This document shows positions 15,193 through 23,084 of a stretch of DNA of 40,908 nucleotides, in pieces. The notes under the pieces were generated by a model that was given only the letters and a program-made list of their open reading frames with translations, had not been told where the DNA came from and made no database searches. The number at the start of each line of letters is the position of its first letter. Within the stretch, counting starts at the first letter, position 1. The position numbers and the translations under genes were made by a program. The stretch spans positions 1 to 40,908 of the forward strand of contig JABDKD010000072.1 in NCBI GenBank assembly GCA_013003215.1, written 5' to 3'. Origin of the DNA: Pyrinomonadaceae bacterium. Lineage in GTDB: Bacteria > Acidobacteriota > Blastocatellia > Pyrinomonadales > Pyrinomonadaceae.

Positions 15193-16575
15193 ATGAGAGT
15201 TGGACTTAAAGAATTGAGACTGCTGCTGTTTGTGGTCGTGTTCCTGACGGTCCCAACTGCTGCTTTCAGTCAGGATTTGGGTAGCACCAGCGGTTTGTTC
15301 GGAAAGAAAGCCGTAAAGAAGAAAGCCCCTGTCAAAAAAAAGAGCTCCTCAAAAAAGAAATCGACGCGGCCAAAAAAACGATCTGCTTCAAGGCGGTCTA
15401 CTTCGAGGTCGAAACGATCCTCTACCAGGAAAAAGAAACCTACTAGCGCTGCAACCTCCGCAAAGTCAGGAAATACAACAACTAAAGAGCAACCTCAGAT
15501 AGCAACGTCAAGGCTTCCAAAAGAAGACGTTGTTATTACTGTTGGGCAAAATACCGCTCCGGTTAGTTCCGTACGATTCGAGGATGCGATTGCCGACGGC
15601 AACGCGGCCCGTAACCGTAGGTTGTACGGTGACGCTGAGAGCGCCTATCTGACGGCCCGTTCGATAGACCCTGAAGATTCCCGTGCCATCTACGGTCTCG
15701 GAAATGTTTTCGCGGATCAAATGAGATGGGAAGAGGCAGAAGCGGCCTACCGGAAGGCACTTGCGATCGAACCGGAAAACCCGTTGGCAAACATTGCGCT
15801 TAGCTATGTCTTGACACAGCCGGTTGTCGGCTCAAACCTGGGCGAGAGATATGCCGAAGCAGAAAAGAAAGCACAGAGGGCCATCAAACTCGATCCTGAG
15901 AATGCGATAGGTTATGACCAGTTGGGTGTCGCAAAGGAATTGCGAGGCATTATCTCGGTTGAAACTGAGAAAGCGTACAAGCAAGCCATTAGTCTGGATC
16001 CCACTTTTGCGCTTGCCTATGCCCATTTGGGCAGACTGTTGCGGAAACAAGGACGAACGGGCGAGTCCGCCGGAGCTTACAGAGAATCGATCAGGCTGGC
16101 ATCCGACGTACCCACGATGATACTTGTCGCGAACGTGATGCAGTCGCAACAGAGATATCTGGATTCTGAACAGCTCTTGAGGGAAGCGCTACGGCGTGAC
16201 CCGCGGAACCCGACCGGGCTTTATCTTCTCGGTCGCGCATTGACGTTTCGAAAAAGTTTTGCCGAAGCCGAAGAAGTAATTAAGAAAGGCATTGAAGTGA
16301 GTCCGAAGAGTTTTGTGGCGTATGCCCTGTTGGGGTCGCTCTATATACAGGACGGCGATCCCCAACGTGCGGAGCAAGCGCTGATGAAGGCTCTCGCTGT
16401 TGTGTCGGACAACGAGAAAAGAAGGCTGGCCCAGGAGTTTGAGCTTGTCGGGGACGCTTTCTTGGAAGCGGGCAAACAGGCGGATGCCGCGCGAATGTAT
16501 CGTCGCGCCGTTGAGCTTGATGCATCAAAAGAATCCTTGCCCTCAAAACTCGCCCGTACGGAGTCGGTCAATTAA
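15193..16575 (+). CDS. Exported TPR protein with a highly basic N-terminal tract
   Basis: The signal peptide LRLLLFVVVFLTVPTAAFSQ is followed by a Lys/Arg/Ser tract of about 45 residues (KKAVKKKAPVKKKSSSKKK and RSTSRSKRSSTRKKK). Next is a linker, then an array of about eight tetratricopeptide repeats to the end, such as SRAIYGLGNVFADQMRWEEA, AYRKALAIEPENPLANIALS, YKQAISLDPTFALAYAHLG and LREALRRDPRNPTGLYLLG. TPR arrays mediate protein contacts. The basic tract suggests binding to an anionic polymer (wall, membrane phosphate or nucleic acid); this is inference. A TTG at 15184 overlapping the kinase stop (TTGA) is an alternative start and indicates coupling with the kinase. Confidence 0.85.
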   Translation: MRVGLKELRLLLFVVVFLTVPTAAFSQDLGSTSGLFGKKAVKKKAPVKKKSSSKKKSTRPKKRSASRRSTSRSKRSSTRKKKPTSAATSAKSGNTTTKEQPQIATSRLPKEDVVITVGQNTAPVSSVRFEDAIADGNAARNRRLYGDAESAYLTARSIDPEDSRAIYGLGNVFADQMRWEEAEAAYRKALAIEPENPLANIALSYVLTQPVVGSNLGERYAEAEKKAQRAIKLDPENAIGYDQLGVAKELRGIISVETEKAYKQAISLDPTFALAYAHLGRLLRKQGRTGESAGAYRESIRLASDVPTMILVANVMQSQQRYLDSEQLLREALRRDPRNPTGLYLLGRALTFRKSFAEAEEVIKKGIEVSPKSFVAYALLGSLYIQDGDPQRAEQALMKALAVVSDNEKRRLAQEFELVGDAFLEAGKQADAARMYRRAVELDASKESLPSKLARTESVN

Positions 16576-16590
16576 ACGCCAAAGGCGTTT
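16574..16590 (+). terminator. Possible weak hairpin at the TPR gene stop
   Basis: AAACGCC (16574-16580) and GGCGTTT (16584-16590) form a 7-bp stem with an AAA loop that overlaps the stop codon. Only three T close the stem and no longer U tract follows, so termination is likely partial at best. Confidence 0.35.
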
Positions 16591-16686
16591 ATCAACGAAT
16601 TTAAATGAAAAACTGTGTTTATTAGTCGTTTCACCTTAGAAAGCGATTGAATTTGCAACGCTACAAGGTAAAGCAACTGTAATTTA

Positions 16687-19212
16687 ATGAACACTTTAGC
16701 TGAAAAACAAAACATGCTTTATTGCCCTAAATGCAAAAGGGAATATGAGGACGGTTCGCAGCGTTTTTGCAATAACGACGGCGGCCGTCTGCTTCCATCC
16801 GAATCAAAGGGCAAGAAACGATCAGGTGAACCCAAGAGGGTATTTACCACTCTATTGGGCAGAGTGGCCGATAAAGAACACCGAAAAGCCAGATCGGGGA
16901 AGCGTGTCCCTGCTTCGGGACGTCGTTTTGGAAAGGAAGGCTTTGAACCACCTGAGAAGAGTTCGGTTTTCCGATCTGAACGTGTGCTTTCCCCGAAGAT
17001 ATCCAAGCCGAAGCCCGGTGCCGTTACTTCTAAGGGAACCGAAAACAAATCTGCGGTGCCGGAGCCTAAAAGCCGCAGGCCCGAGTTCATCAAACCCGTC
17101 AATCCCCAGTCAGGCACTGCTCCAAAAGAGAAACCTGAGTTAGAGCCCCTGGAATTGAATGTTCTCGAAGACGCACCGGCTTCAAAGCCGAGCGAGACCG
17201 AAACATCGAAGCCGCTGGCCAGACTGATTGATCCGCGGAAAATTGAGATTGGAAGTGCTCCGCTCGGAGACAGATCAGTTGAGCCTGCGGGACGTAACGC
17301 AGTGTCGTCGGAAGATCCTTCTACCCTCATAGGCCAGATAGTACAGGGAAGATATAAGCTCTTGGAAACACTCGAGACCGATGTCGGGTCAATGGCTTAC
17401 ATTGCATCGGATACTGTTCGTAATAATAAGAATGTGGTTATCAGGATCCTCATAAACGGGTCCGGGAAGAGCTATGAGGACAAGATCTTTATGGAAGAGC
17501 GTGTTTCGCTTTCCCACATAGATCATCCCAATGTGGCCAAAGTGGTCGATTCCGGTGAATTGCCGGAAGGTAAGGCCTTTGTTGTGTCGGGAGAGATGCG
17601 GAAGTCGACCGTCGCCACTTTGCTCAAGAACTCAGGAGCGAGAAACCCCAATAGAGTGGCGCGCATTCTCAGGCAAAGCTCTTACGCGTTGACCGAGGTA
17701 CATCAAAACGGAATTCTCCACAGGGATCTATTGCCCAAGCACATCCTTTTGACGGTAAATGATGAAGGAGCCGAGCAGGTCAAAGTTACTGATTTTTGTG
17801 TGTCGGACGGTACGGTTGATAAGAGTAACTTCCTATACAAAGCCCCCGAACAGATTGGCGGGCAGCTTCCAACGTTTGCCAGCGATAGTTACGCGCTCGC
17901 AGTTATCGGATATCAGCTACTAACGAATCGGCTTCCGTTTGAAGGAGAGAATGCGAAAGAACTGCTGGGATCGGAAAAACGGGGTGTTTTTGCGAAGCCC
18001 TCTGAATTGAATGATCGCTTGTCTGATGAGGTCGATTCGGTTTTTGTGCGTGCCCTCTCTTACGATGCCTCTAAGCGTTTTCCAAAGGCCAGAGACTTTG
18101 GCGACGCGTTGTTCGATGCGATCTCGGGGAACGAGGAGAAAGAACAAGAAGCGGAGACAATCCCGGTTGGAGTCGACGTTGCTGAGGCAGGTGCAATCGG
18201 TTTAACCGAAGAAGCAGTAACAGATTCTCCAGCAGTCAGTGAATCAGGCGAGTCTAAAACAGATGTCGTATCGGATATCAGAATCGATTCAACAGATGCC
18301 GAAGCTGTTGATCTCGAGGAAGATTCGGAAGATGGGCAAGCCACCACTTCACGGGAAGCATTGTGGCAAAACCGATCCCCGGAAGGTCCGAGTGACCGAG
18401 GGATGCTCTATATGGTTCTGTCACTGGCGGGACTGCTGGTATTGATTTTGGGAGTTGTAGCAATCTGGAGCATTTTCTTTAGCACGGATACGGTTTCGCC
18501 GAATCCTGTCGCCTCGACAAATAATGCAAATTTGAATGAGGGGGAAGGTGTCGATTCGCCATCTGTCGGGTCAAACCTTCCGGAATCCAAAATAGAGACT
18601 CCGCCGCCGCCGAGACAGGTGCAGGCTCCGCCTAAAACGATTTATTTTGAGAATTCCAAACTCAATATGAATGAGTCGTTGGCGAGTAAGTTTCGAGGAT
18701 TCTCGGTTTATTATCCCGAATCCTGGAAAAGGAAACTTGTGGACCGGAATGGTGACAAGGTCGATGACAAATTTCTGGATATCGCACTGACTGATAAGAA
18801 CGGAATTCCGATCGAGCAGTTCATGGTGAGTCCGTACGAAAGCACCGGAACATTCAAGTTGGATACAGAGCGGTTTCCCGATCTCGTTGCGAAATCCAAC
18901 AAGGATATTGCAGGGTCGTTGGAAGATGCGACTTATCGTGTAGTTGCAGAGGGCGCAACGACTATACAATCCGGTCGCTGGAAGGCTTACGAGGTCAATT
19001 TTGAGCTGAAGGCAGAACTGGACGGCAAGCCATTCTATCTTTGGGGCCGCAGGCTTTGGATTCCCATCCAACGCCCCGGTGCGAAGACCGGATTCATTTT
19101 GACGATGCTTTCGACTTCCCTGAGTGAAGATGTAAAAAGTGCCGACGATGTTGGAAAGAAGGGAGACCTGAAACAGATTGTTCAGACATTTGAGCCATCA
19201 CAGGAATTTTAA
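16687..19212 (+). CDS. Transmembrane Ser/Thr pseudokinase
   Basis: An 841-residue protein. The N-terminal Cys cluster (C13, C16, C28, in YCPKCKREYEDGSQRFCNNDG) resembles that of the upstream kinase. A disordered Pro/Lys/Ser linker runs to about residue 210. The kinase-like domain (about 216-480) keeps HRD (345-347) and APE (386-388), but the Gly loop is degraded (LETDVGSMAYIAS). The ATP Lys is Arg253 (VVIRIL), the catalytic-loop Lys and Asn are Leu349 and His352 (HRDLLPKHIL), and DFG is DFC (369-371). It is therefore probably catalytically dead and acts as a scaffold or allosteric partner. After an acidic linker comes one membrane segment (about 573-598) and an exported C-terminal domain of about 240 residues (FSVYYPESWKRKLVDRNGDK), not recognised. 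It lies 111 nt after the TPR gene; a terminator follows. Confidence 0.87.
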   Translation: MNTLAEKQNMLYCPKCKREYEDGSQRFCNNDGGRLLPSESKGKKRSGEPKRVFTTLLGRVADKEHRKARSGKRVPASGRRFGKEGFEPPEKSSVFRSERVLSPKISKPKPGAVTSKGTENKSAVPEPKSRRPEFIKPVNPQSGTAPKEKPELEPLELNVLEDAPASKPSETETSKPLARLIDPRKIEIGSAPLGDRSVEPAGRNAVSSEDPSTLIGQIVQGRYKLLETLETDVGSMAYIASDTVRNNKNVVIRILINGSGKSYEDKIFMEERVSLSHIDHPNVAKVVDSGELPEGKAFVVSGEMRKSTVATLLKNSGARNPNRVARILRQSSYALTEVHQNGILHRDLLPKHILLTVNDEGAEQVKVTDFCVSDGTVDKSNFLYKAPEQIGGQLPTFASDSYALAVIGYQLLTNRLPFEGENAKELLGSEKRGVFAKPSELNDRLSDEVDSVFVRALSYDASKRFPKARDFGDALFDAISGNEEKEQEAETIPVGVDVAEAGAIGLTEEAVTDSPAVSESGESKTDVVSDIRIDSTDAEAVDLEEDSEDGQATTSREALWQNRSPEGPSDRGMLYMVLSLAGLLVLILGVVAIWSIFFSTDTVSPNPVASTNNANLNEGEGVDSPSVGSNLPESKIETPPPPRQVQAPPKTIYFENSKLNMNESLASKFRGFSVYYPESWKRKLVDRNGDKVDDKFLDIALTDKNGIPIEQFMVSPYESTGTFKLDTERFPDLVAKSNKDIAGSLEDATYRVVAEGATTIQSGRWKAYEVNFELKAELDGKPFYLWGRRLWIPIQRPGAKTGFILTMLSTSLSEDVKSADDVGKKGDLKQIVQTFEPSQEF

Positions 19213-19230
19213 GGGCAATTGATTACTTTC

Positions 19231-19270
19231 AAGCGCGGTCGATTAAATTCGGCCGCGCTTTTCTGTTTTT
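19231..19270 (+). terminator. Intrinsic terminator after the pseudokinase
   Basis: AAGCGCGG (19231-19238) pairs perfectly with CCGCGCTT (19253-19260). Further short CGA/TCG pairing lies in the loop, and TTCTGTTTTT follows. It closes the kinase-TPR-pseudokinase transcript before the FHA transporter gene. Confidence 0.78.
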
Positions 19271-19322
19271 GCAGATACTCGTCTAAACTTAAAGCTCGAA
19301 AAGATTTAACCGAATCGCAAAA

Positions 19323-22300
19323 ATGAAGATTGTTCTCGCTATCGAAAAACGAAAAGATGAGCCTGCCGTAGAAGAGACCTTTACCAAAAGTCTTATAAGG
19401 TTTGGAAGGGACGCCGACAAATGTGACGTGGCCTTCGACAACCGCGTCTTTAAAATGGTGTCTCGGCATCATGCCGATATACGGTTTTCGAAAGGCGTCT
19501 GGCGTGTTGGTGACATGGGATCGAGTTTTGGCACGTATCTTAACGACGGCAGGATCGAGAAGCCCTGCGAGATTCGAACAGGCTCAACGATTCAATTTGG
19601 TGAGGGCGGTCCCTGCGCTCACGTAATCTGGCTCGAAGCGGGTGAAGCCTCAAAACCGGAGGAAGTAGGAAAAGCTGCGTCACCCCAGAGAGAAGTCCAA
19701 CCCCGACAAGAGGTTTCCAATACTCCGAAGTTTTCCGAAAAGAGTGAACAAATCGCCCCGATGACTTTTCCGGGCGCCAGCGCAAACCGGGAAAGTGTTT
19801 CGAAACCTACAGAAAAATTGTTCGGCAAACTCAGGTTCGAACAAGACCCAGAACGTTCAGCGGTCGAAATCAAATCGGAAGAGCTATGGCTTGGCCGTGA
19901 TCCCTCGTGCGATGTGGCATTTGAGGAGTCGGCGGTAATGGTTTCCCGCAAGCATGCTTGCATTCGCCGTTCAGGATCTGCCTTCCTGCTTGATGACAAT
20001 GACAGTTTCAACGGCACTCTAGTAAATGAACAGCGTATTTCCTCAACTGTGCCGCTCTATGACGAGGACCGGGTCAGGCTGGGGCCCGGCGGGCCGGTTC
20101 TCGTAGTTGATTCAAGTGGATCAAAACAAAAGCCCGGAAAAGCTGCCGCCGGGCAAAGGTCTGTTGGCGCTAACCAACTTCCTGATTCGAAAGTTGACAT
20201 GGACTACTCGGGAACGATGGTCTTTTCCATGCCGTCAGAGACAACCGGATCCACCGATCAAACGGAAAACCCCCGCCAGCTGCTCGTTCAGGTGGGATTT
20301 GGGGACAAAAACGTACTCACGGTTGGCAGAGACCCAAAGTGTGATATCACGCTTGATGGTTTGCAGATCTCGAGTACGCACGCGCGTCTTCGAAGGACCG
20401 CCGACAAGGTGATTGTTGAGGACGTAGCGTCAACTAATGGGGTTTTCGTAAATGGCGAAAGGGTCTCAAGAAAAGTTGTTGACGTATCGGACACAGTAAG
20501 AATCGGGGCTTTTGTATTAGAAATAGATGCGTTTGGCAATGTCTGTGTATTCGATACGCGTTCAAAGACACGGATTGATTCGGTAAATATCTCGAAAAGG
20601 GTTAAGAACCGAGCGGGCCCGGGAATGATCCAACTCCTTGATGACATCTCACTTTCAATTAACCCCAATGAATTTATCGGGTTACTTGGGCCTTCCGGAG
20701 CCGGTAAGTCGACGTTTATGGACGCGATTAACGGCATGCGTCCACCGACCGAAGGAACCGTACTTATAAACGGGTTAGATCTCTATGCGTTCCTTGATTC
20801 ACTAAAACAGTCGATCGGATACGTCCCACAGGACGAGATACTCCACGAAGGGCTGACTGTGGAGAAGACACTCTACTATATTGCCAAACTTCGTCTCTCC
20901 CGCGATGTAACCGAAAATGAGATCGATAAGATCATCGATGAAGTTCTGGACGTTACTGACCTCGCAGAACGCAGGGGCGTGGCAATACAAGAGCTGTCGG
21001 GCGGCCAGCGGAAACGGGTGTCGATAGCGGTAGAGCTGATAACAAAGCCTTCCGTAATCTATCTTGATGAGCCTACTTCAGGACTCGACCCCGCCACAGA
21101 AGAAAAGATCATGCTTCTTTTCCGGCAGATAGCCGAATCCGGACGGACCGTGATACTAACCACGCATGCGATGGAGAACGTAAAGCTCTTCGACAAGATC
21201 GTTTTGCTGATGCGTGGAAAACTTGTCTTTTACGGGAAGCCTGAAGAGGCGCTGTCTCATTTTGGCGCGTCAAGCTTTAAAGACCTGTATGACAAGCTCG
21301 AGGAGCCGGTCGAGGAGGAATTGCAGAACTCGGGTGATGGACATCGCTTCGAAGTTACCGACAGGGTCGCGGCGAATTGGCGAAATAAATTTCAGAAGAC
21401 GAAACAGTACCGGGAAAATATTCAGGAACCGCTGGTCGAAATATCAACCAGGGAGTTTTCCAGAACAGCGAAGCGGAGCCGGCTTGGTATTTTCGGGTCG
21501 ATCAAACAGTGGCTTACGCTGACTTCGCGTTATTCGAGGGTGCTCCTGAAGGATAAGTTCAATCTATTCATACTCTTTGCTCAAGCGCCGGTTATCGCTG
21601 TTCTTGTTTTCTTTGTGATGGGCTCAGACCAGCCAAGAGATTTTGCATATTTTGCACTTTCGTTGTGCGCAATATGGTTTGGGACTTCTGTTGCGGCCAG
21701 GGAGATCGTTAGGGAGCGTAAGATCTACGAGAGGGAACGCATGGTAAACCTGGGGATTCTTCCGTACCTGGGCTCGAAATACACTGTTCTCGGACTTATT
21801 GTCGCCGTCCAGTGCCTTCTCCTCTTTATTCCTCTGAAGTTTTTTGACATTACAGGTCTGATGCCGATGCCCGGTTTTCTGGCGGGAATCCCACAGTTTA
21901 TCGCCATGCTTCTTACTGCCGCAGTAGGTATCACACTCGGCGTCTTTGTATCGGCTATCGTGAAGACCTCAGAAACCGCTACGAGTCTTATTCCCCTGAT
22001 TCTGATTCCGCAGATTATTTTTTCGGGATTAATCGGACTGCCTTCGGGTATTAATAAGGTAGTTGGCCTCTCGATGCCCGCAGCGTGGTCGTTTGACACA
22101 ATGAAGCGTTTTTCGACTCTCGATACACTGGACGAGGAGGGTGCGTTGCCGAATGGTGAAACTGATGGCAAAGGGCTCTATAAGAGTGTTGAAGACGAAA
22201 ATGATAAGATTATTACTGATGCGAAGCAGAGCATACGCGACTACGAGCGCGAACTCGAAAAAAGAATGGATGACGCGGACCGTAGGGCCAGAAATGGCGA

Positions 22301-22496
22301 GGGCGTTACTTTTCCAAAACTTCCGGATCGACCAAAGATAGGAAAGGCAAAACGAATTCCGGAAGATTTGAGTCCTTACATTACTTTTTTGCATCCTTGG
22401 ATGCACGAGTTCCTGAACCCACTGGTTCTTATGTTGATGGCCTTTACGCTCTTTGTGGGTACGGTTCTGGTTCTAAAACTGCAGGATTTTATTTGA
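19323..22496 (+). CDS. ABC transporter with three N-terminal FHA domains fused to ATPase and permease
   Basis: A 1057-residue ABCG/ABC-2-type half-transporter, nucleotide-binding domain first. FHA1 about 24-96 (FGRDADKCDV, SRHHADI, SSFGTYLN), FHA2 about 188-260 (LGRDPSCDV, VSRKHACIR, SFNGTLVN), FHA3 about 332-402 (VGRDPKCDITL, SSTHARL, STNGVFVN). FHA1 has Phe where the usual Asn lies before GT. The ATPase has Walker A GPSGAGKST (456-464), signature LSGGQRKR (558-565) and Walker B VIYLDEPTSGLD (578-589). The membrane domain carries about six segments, with a charged coiled region (DAKQSIRDYERELEKRMDDA) before the last. FHA domains bind phosphothreonine, so transport or assembly is probably controlled by the neighbouring kinase; this is inference from context. 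The substrate is unknown. It probably has its own promoter, since a terminator precedes it. Confidence 0.93.
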   Translation: MKIVLAIEKRKDEPAVEETFTKSLIRFGRDADKCDVAFDNRVFKMVSRHHADIRFSKGVWRVGDMGSSFGTYLNDGRIEKPCEIRTGSTIQFGEGGPCAHVIWLEAGEASKPEEVGKAASPQREVQPRQEVSNTPKFSEKSEQIAPMTFPGASANRESVSKPTEKLFGKLRFEQDPERSAVEIKSEELWLGRDPSCDVAFEESAVMVSRKHACIRRSGSAFLLDDNDSFNGTLVNEQRISSTVPLYDEDRVRLGPGGPVLVVDSSGSKQKPGKAAAGQRSVGANQLPDSKVDMDYSGTMVFSMPSETTGSTDQTENPRQLLVQVGFGDKNVLTVGRDPKCDITLDGLQISSTHARLRRTADKVIVEDVASTNGVFVNGERVSRKVVDVSDTVRIGAFVLEIDAFGNVCVFDTRSKTRIDSVNISKRVKNRAGPGMIQLLDDISLSINPNEFIGLLGPSGAGKSTFMDAINGMRPPTEGTVLINGLDLYAFLDSLKQSIGYVPQDEILHEGLTVEKTLYYIAKLRLSRDVTENEIDKIIDEVLDVTDLAERRGVAIQELSGGQRKRVSIAVELITKPSVIYLDEPTSGLDPATEEKIMLLFRQIAESGRTVILTTHAMENVKLFDKIVLLMRGKLVFYGKPEEALSHFGASSFKDLYDKLEEPVEEELQNSGDGHRFEVTDRVAANWRNKFQKTKQYRENIQEPLVEISTREFSRTAKRSRLGIFGSIKQWLTLTSRYSRVLLKDKFNLFILFAQAPVIAVLVFFVMGSDQPRDFAYFALSLCAIWFGTSVAAREIVRERKIYERERMVNLGILPYLGSKYTVLGLIVAVQCLLLFIPLKFFDITGLMPMPGFLAGIPQFIAMLLTAAVGITLGVFVSAIVKTSETATSLIPLILIPQIIFSGLIGLPSGINKVVGLSMPAAWSFDTMKRFSTLDTLDEEGALPNGETDGKGLYKSVEDENDKIITDAKQSIRDYERELEKRMDDADRRARNGEGVTFPKLPDRPKIGKAKRIPEDLSPYITFLHPWMHEFLNPLVLMLMAFTLFVGTVLVLKLQDFI

Positions 22497-22499
22497 TTT

Positions 22500-23084
22500 A
22501 TGCAATCGATGTTAAAAAAAACGTTTGTTTTTGCTGTGATTCTCGGCCTTTTGGTGTTCGTTTCAAGCTGTGCCAGTTCAAAGGCCGGCGACAGCGACAC
22601 CGGTGCAAATGAAAAGGATAATTCATCGAGGGAATATCCTCTTGCCCCGGCTGCCGTTGCTGAAACGGAAATTGAAGCCCTGGATGGAGAAGACTTCAAG
22701 ATAAGTGACTTCAAAGGGAAAGTTGTGTTGATCAACCTCTGGGCAACATGGTGCGGTCCTTGTATTCATGAAATGCCTCACTTCAGAAGGCTCCAGGATG
22801 AATACGGCGACAAAGGCTTTGTGATGGTCGGTTTGAATTCCGATGAAGAATCCGAAGCGCAGGTAAGGGAGTTTGTTAAGCAGCAAAAACTCAATTATCT
22901 GATCGGCTGGTCGACTTCAGAGATCAATGAAGAGTTTATGAAGATCTCCAAACTACCGGGGATTCCTCAAAGCCTGCTGCTGAACCGTGAGGGTGAGATG
23001 ACCGGGTTGTTTCGCGGCGGCGGGCCTAAAGTCATCAAGTCAATGGTGGAGAGAGTCGAAAAGATGATGGAGGAAGGCGATTAG
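22500..23084 (+). CDS. TlpA-like thioredoxin-fold lipoprotein
   Basis: A 194-residue periplasmic, membrane-anchored thiol-disulfide oxidoreductase. The lipoprotein signal ends at Cys24 (FVSSC). The thioredoxin/AhpC-TSA-like domain (about 55-190) has FKISDFKGKVVLINLWATW leading into the active-site CGPC (85-88), then HEMPHFRRL. The conserved cis-Pro region is GIPQSLLLNREGEM. It likely reduces cytochrome c apoproteins or other exported cysteines. It starts 3 nt after the ABC transporter stop, so the two are co-transcribed; a redox role linked to the exporter is possible but unproven. The stop codon overlaps that of the convergent rqcH within TTAG at 23081-23084. Confidence 0.9.
   Translation: MQSMLKKTFVFAVILGLLVFVSSCASSKAGDSDTGANEKDNSSREYPLAPAAVAETEIEALDGEDFKISDFKGKVVLINLWATWCGPCIHEMPHFRRLQDEYGDKGFVMVGLNSDEESEAQVREFVKQQKLNYLIGWSTSEINEEFMKISKLPGIPQSLLLNREGEMTGLFRGGGPKVIKSMVERVEKMMEEGD

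Noticed and set aside
16719-17330. 203-residue minus-strand ORF opposite the pseudokinase linker
   Set aside because: Antisense to the low-complexity Pro/Lys/Ser linker, whose codon bias opens the opposite strand. No ribosome-binding site or family feature.
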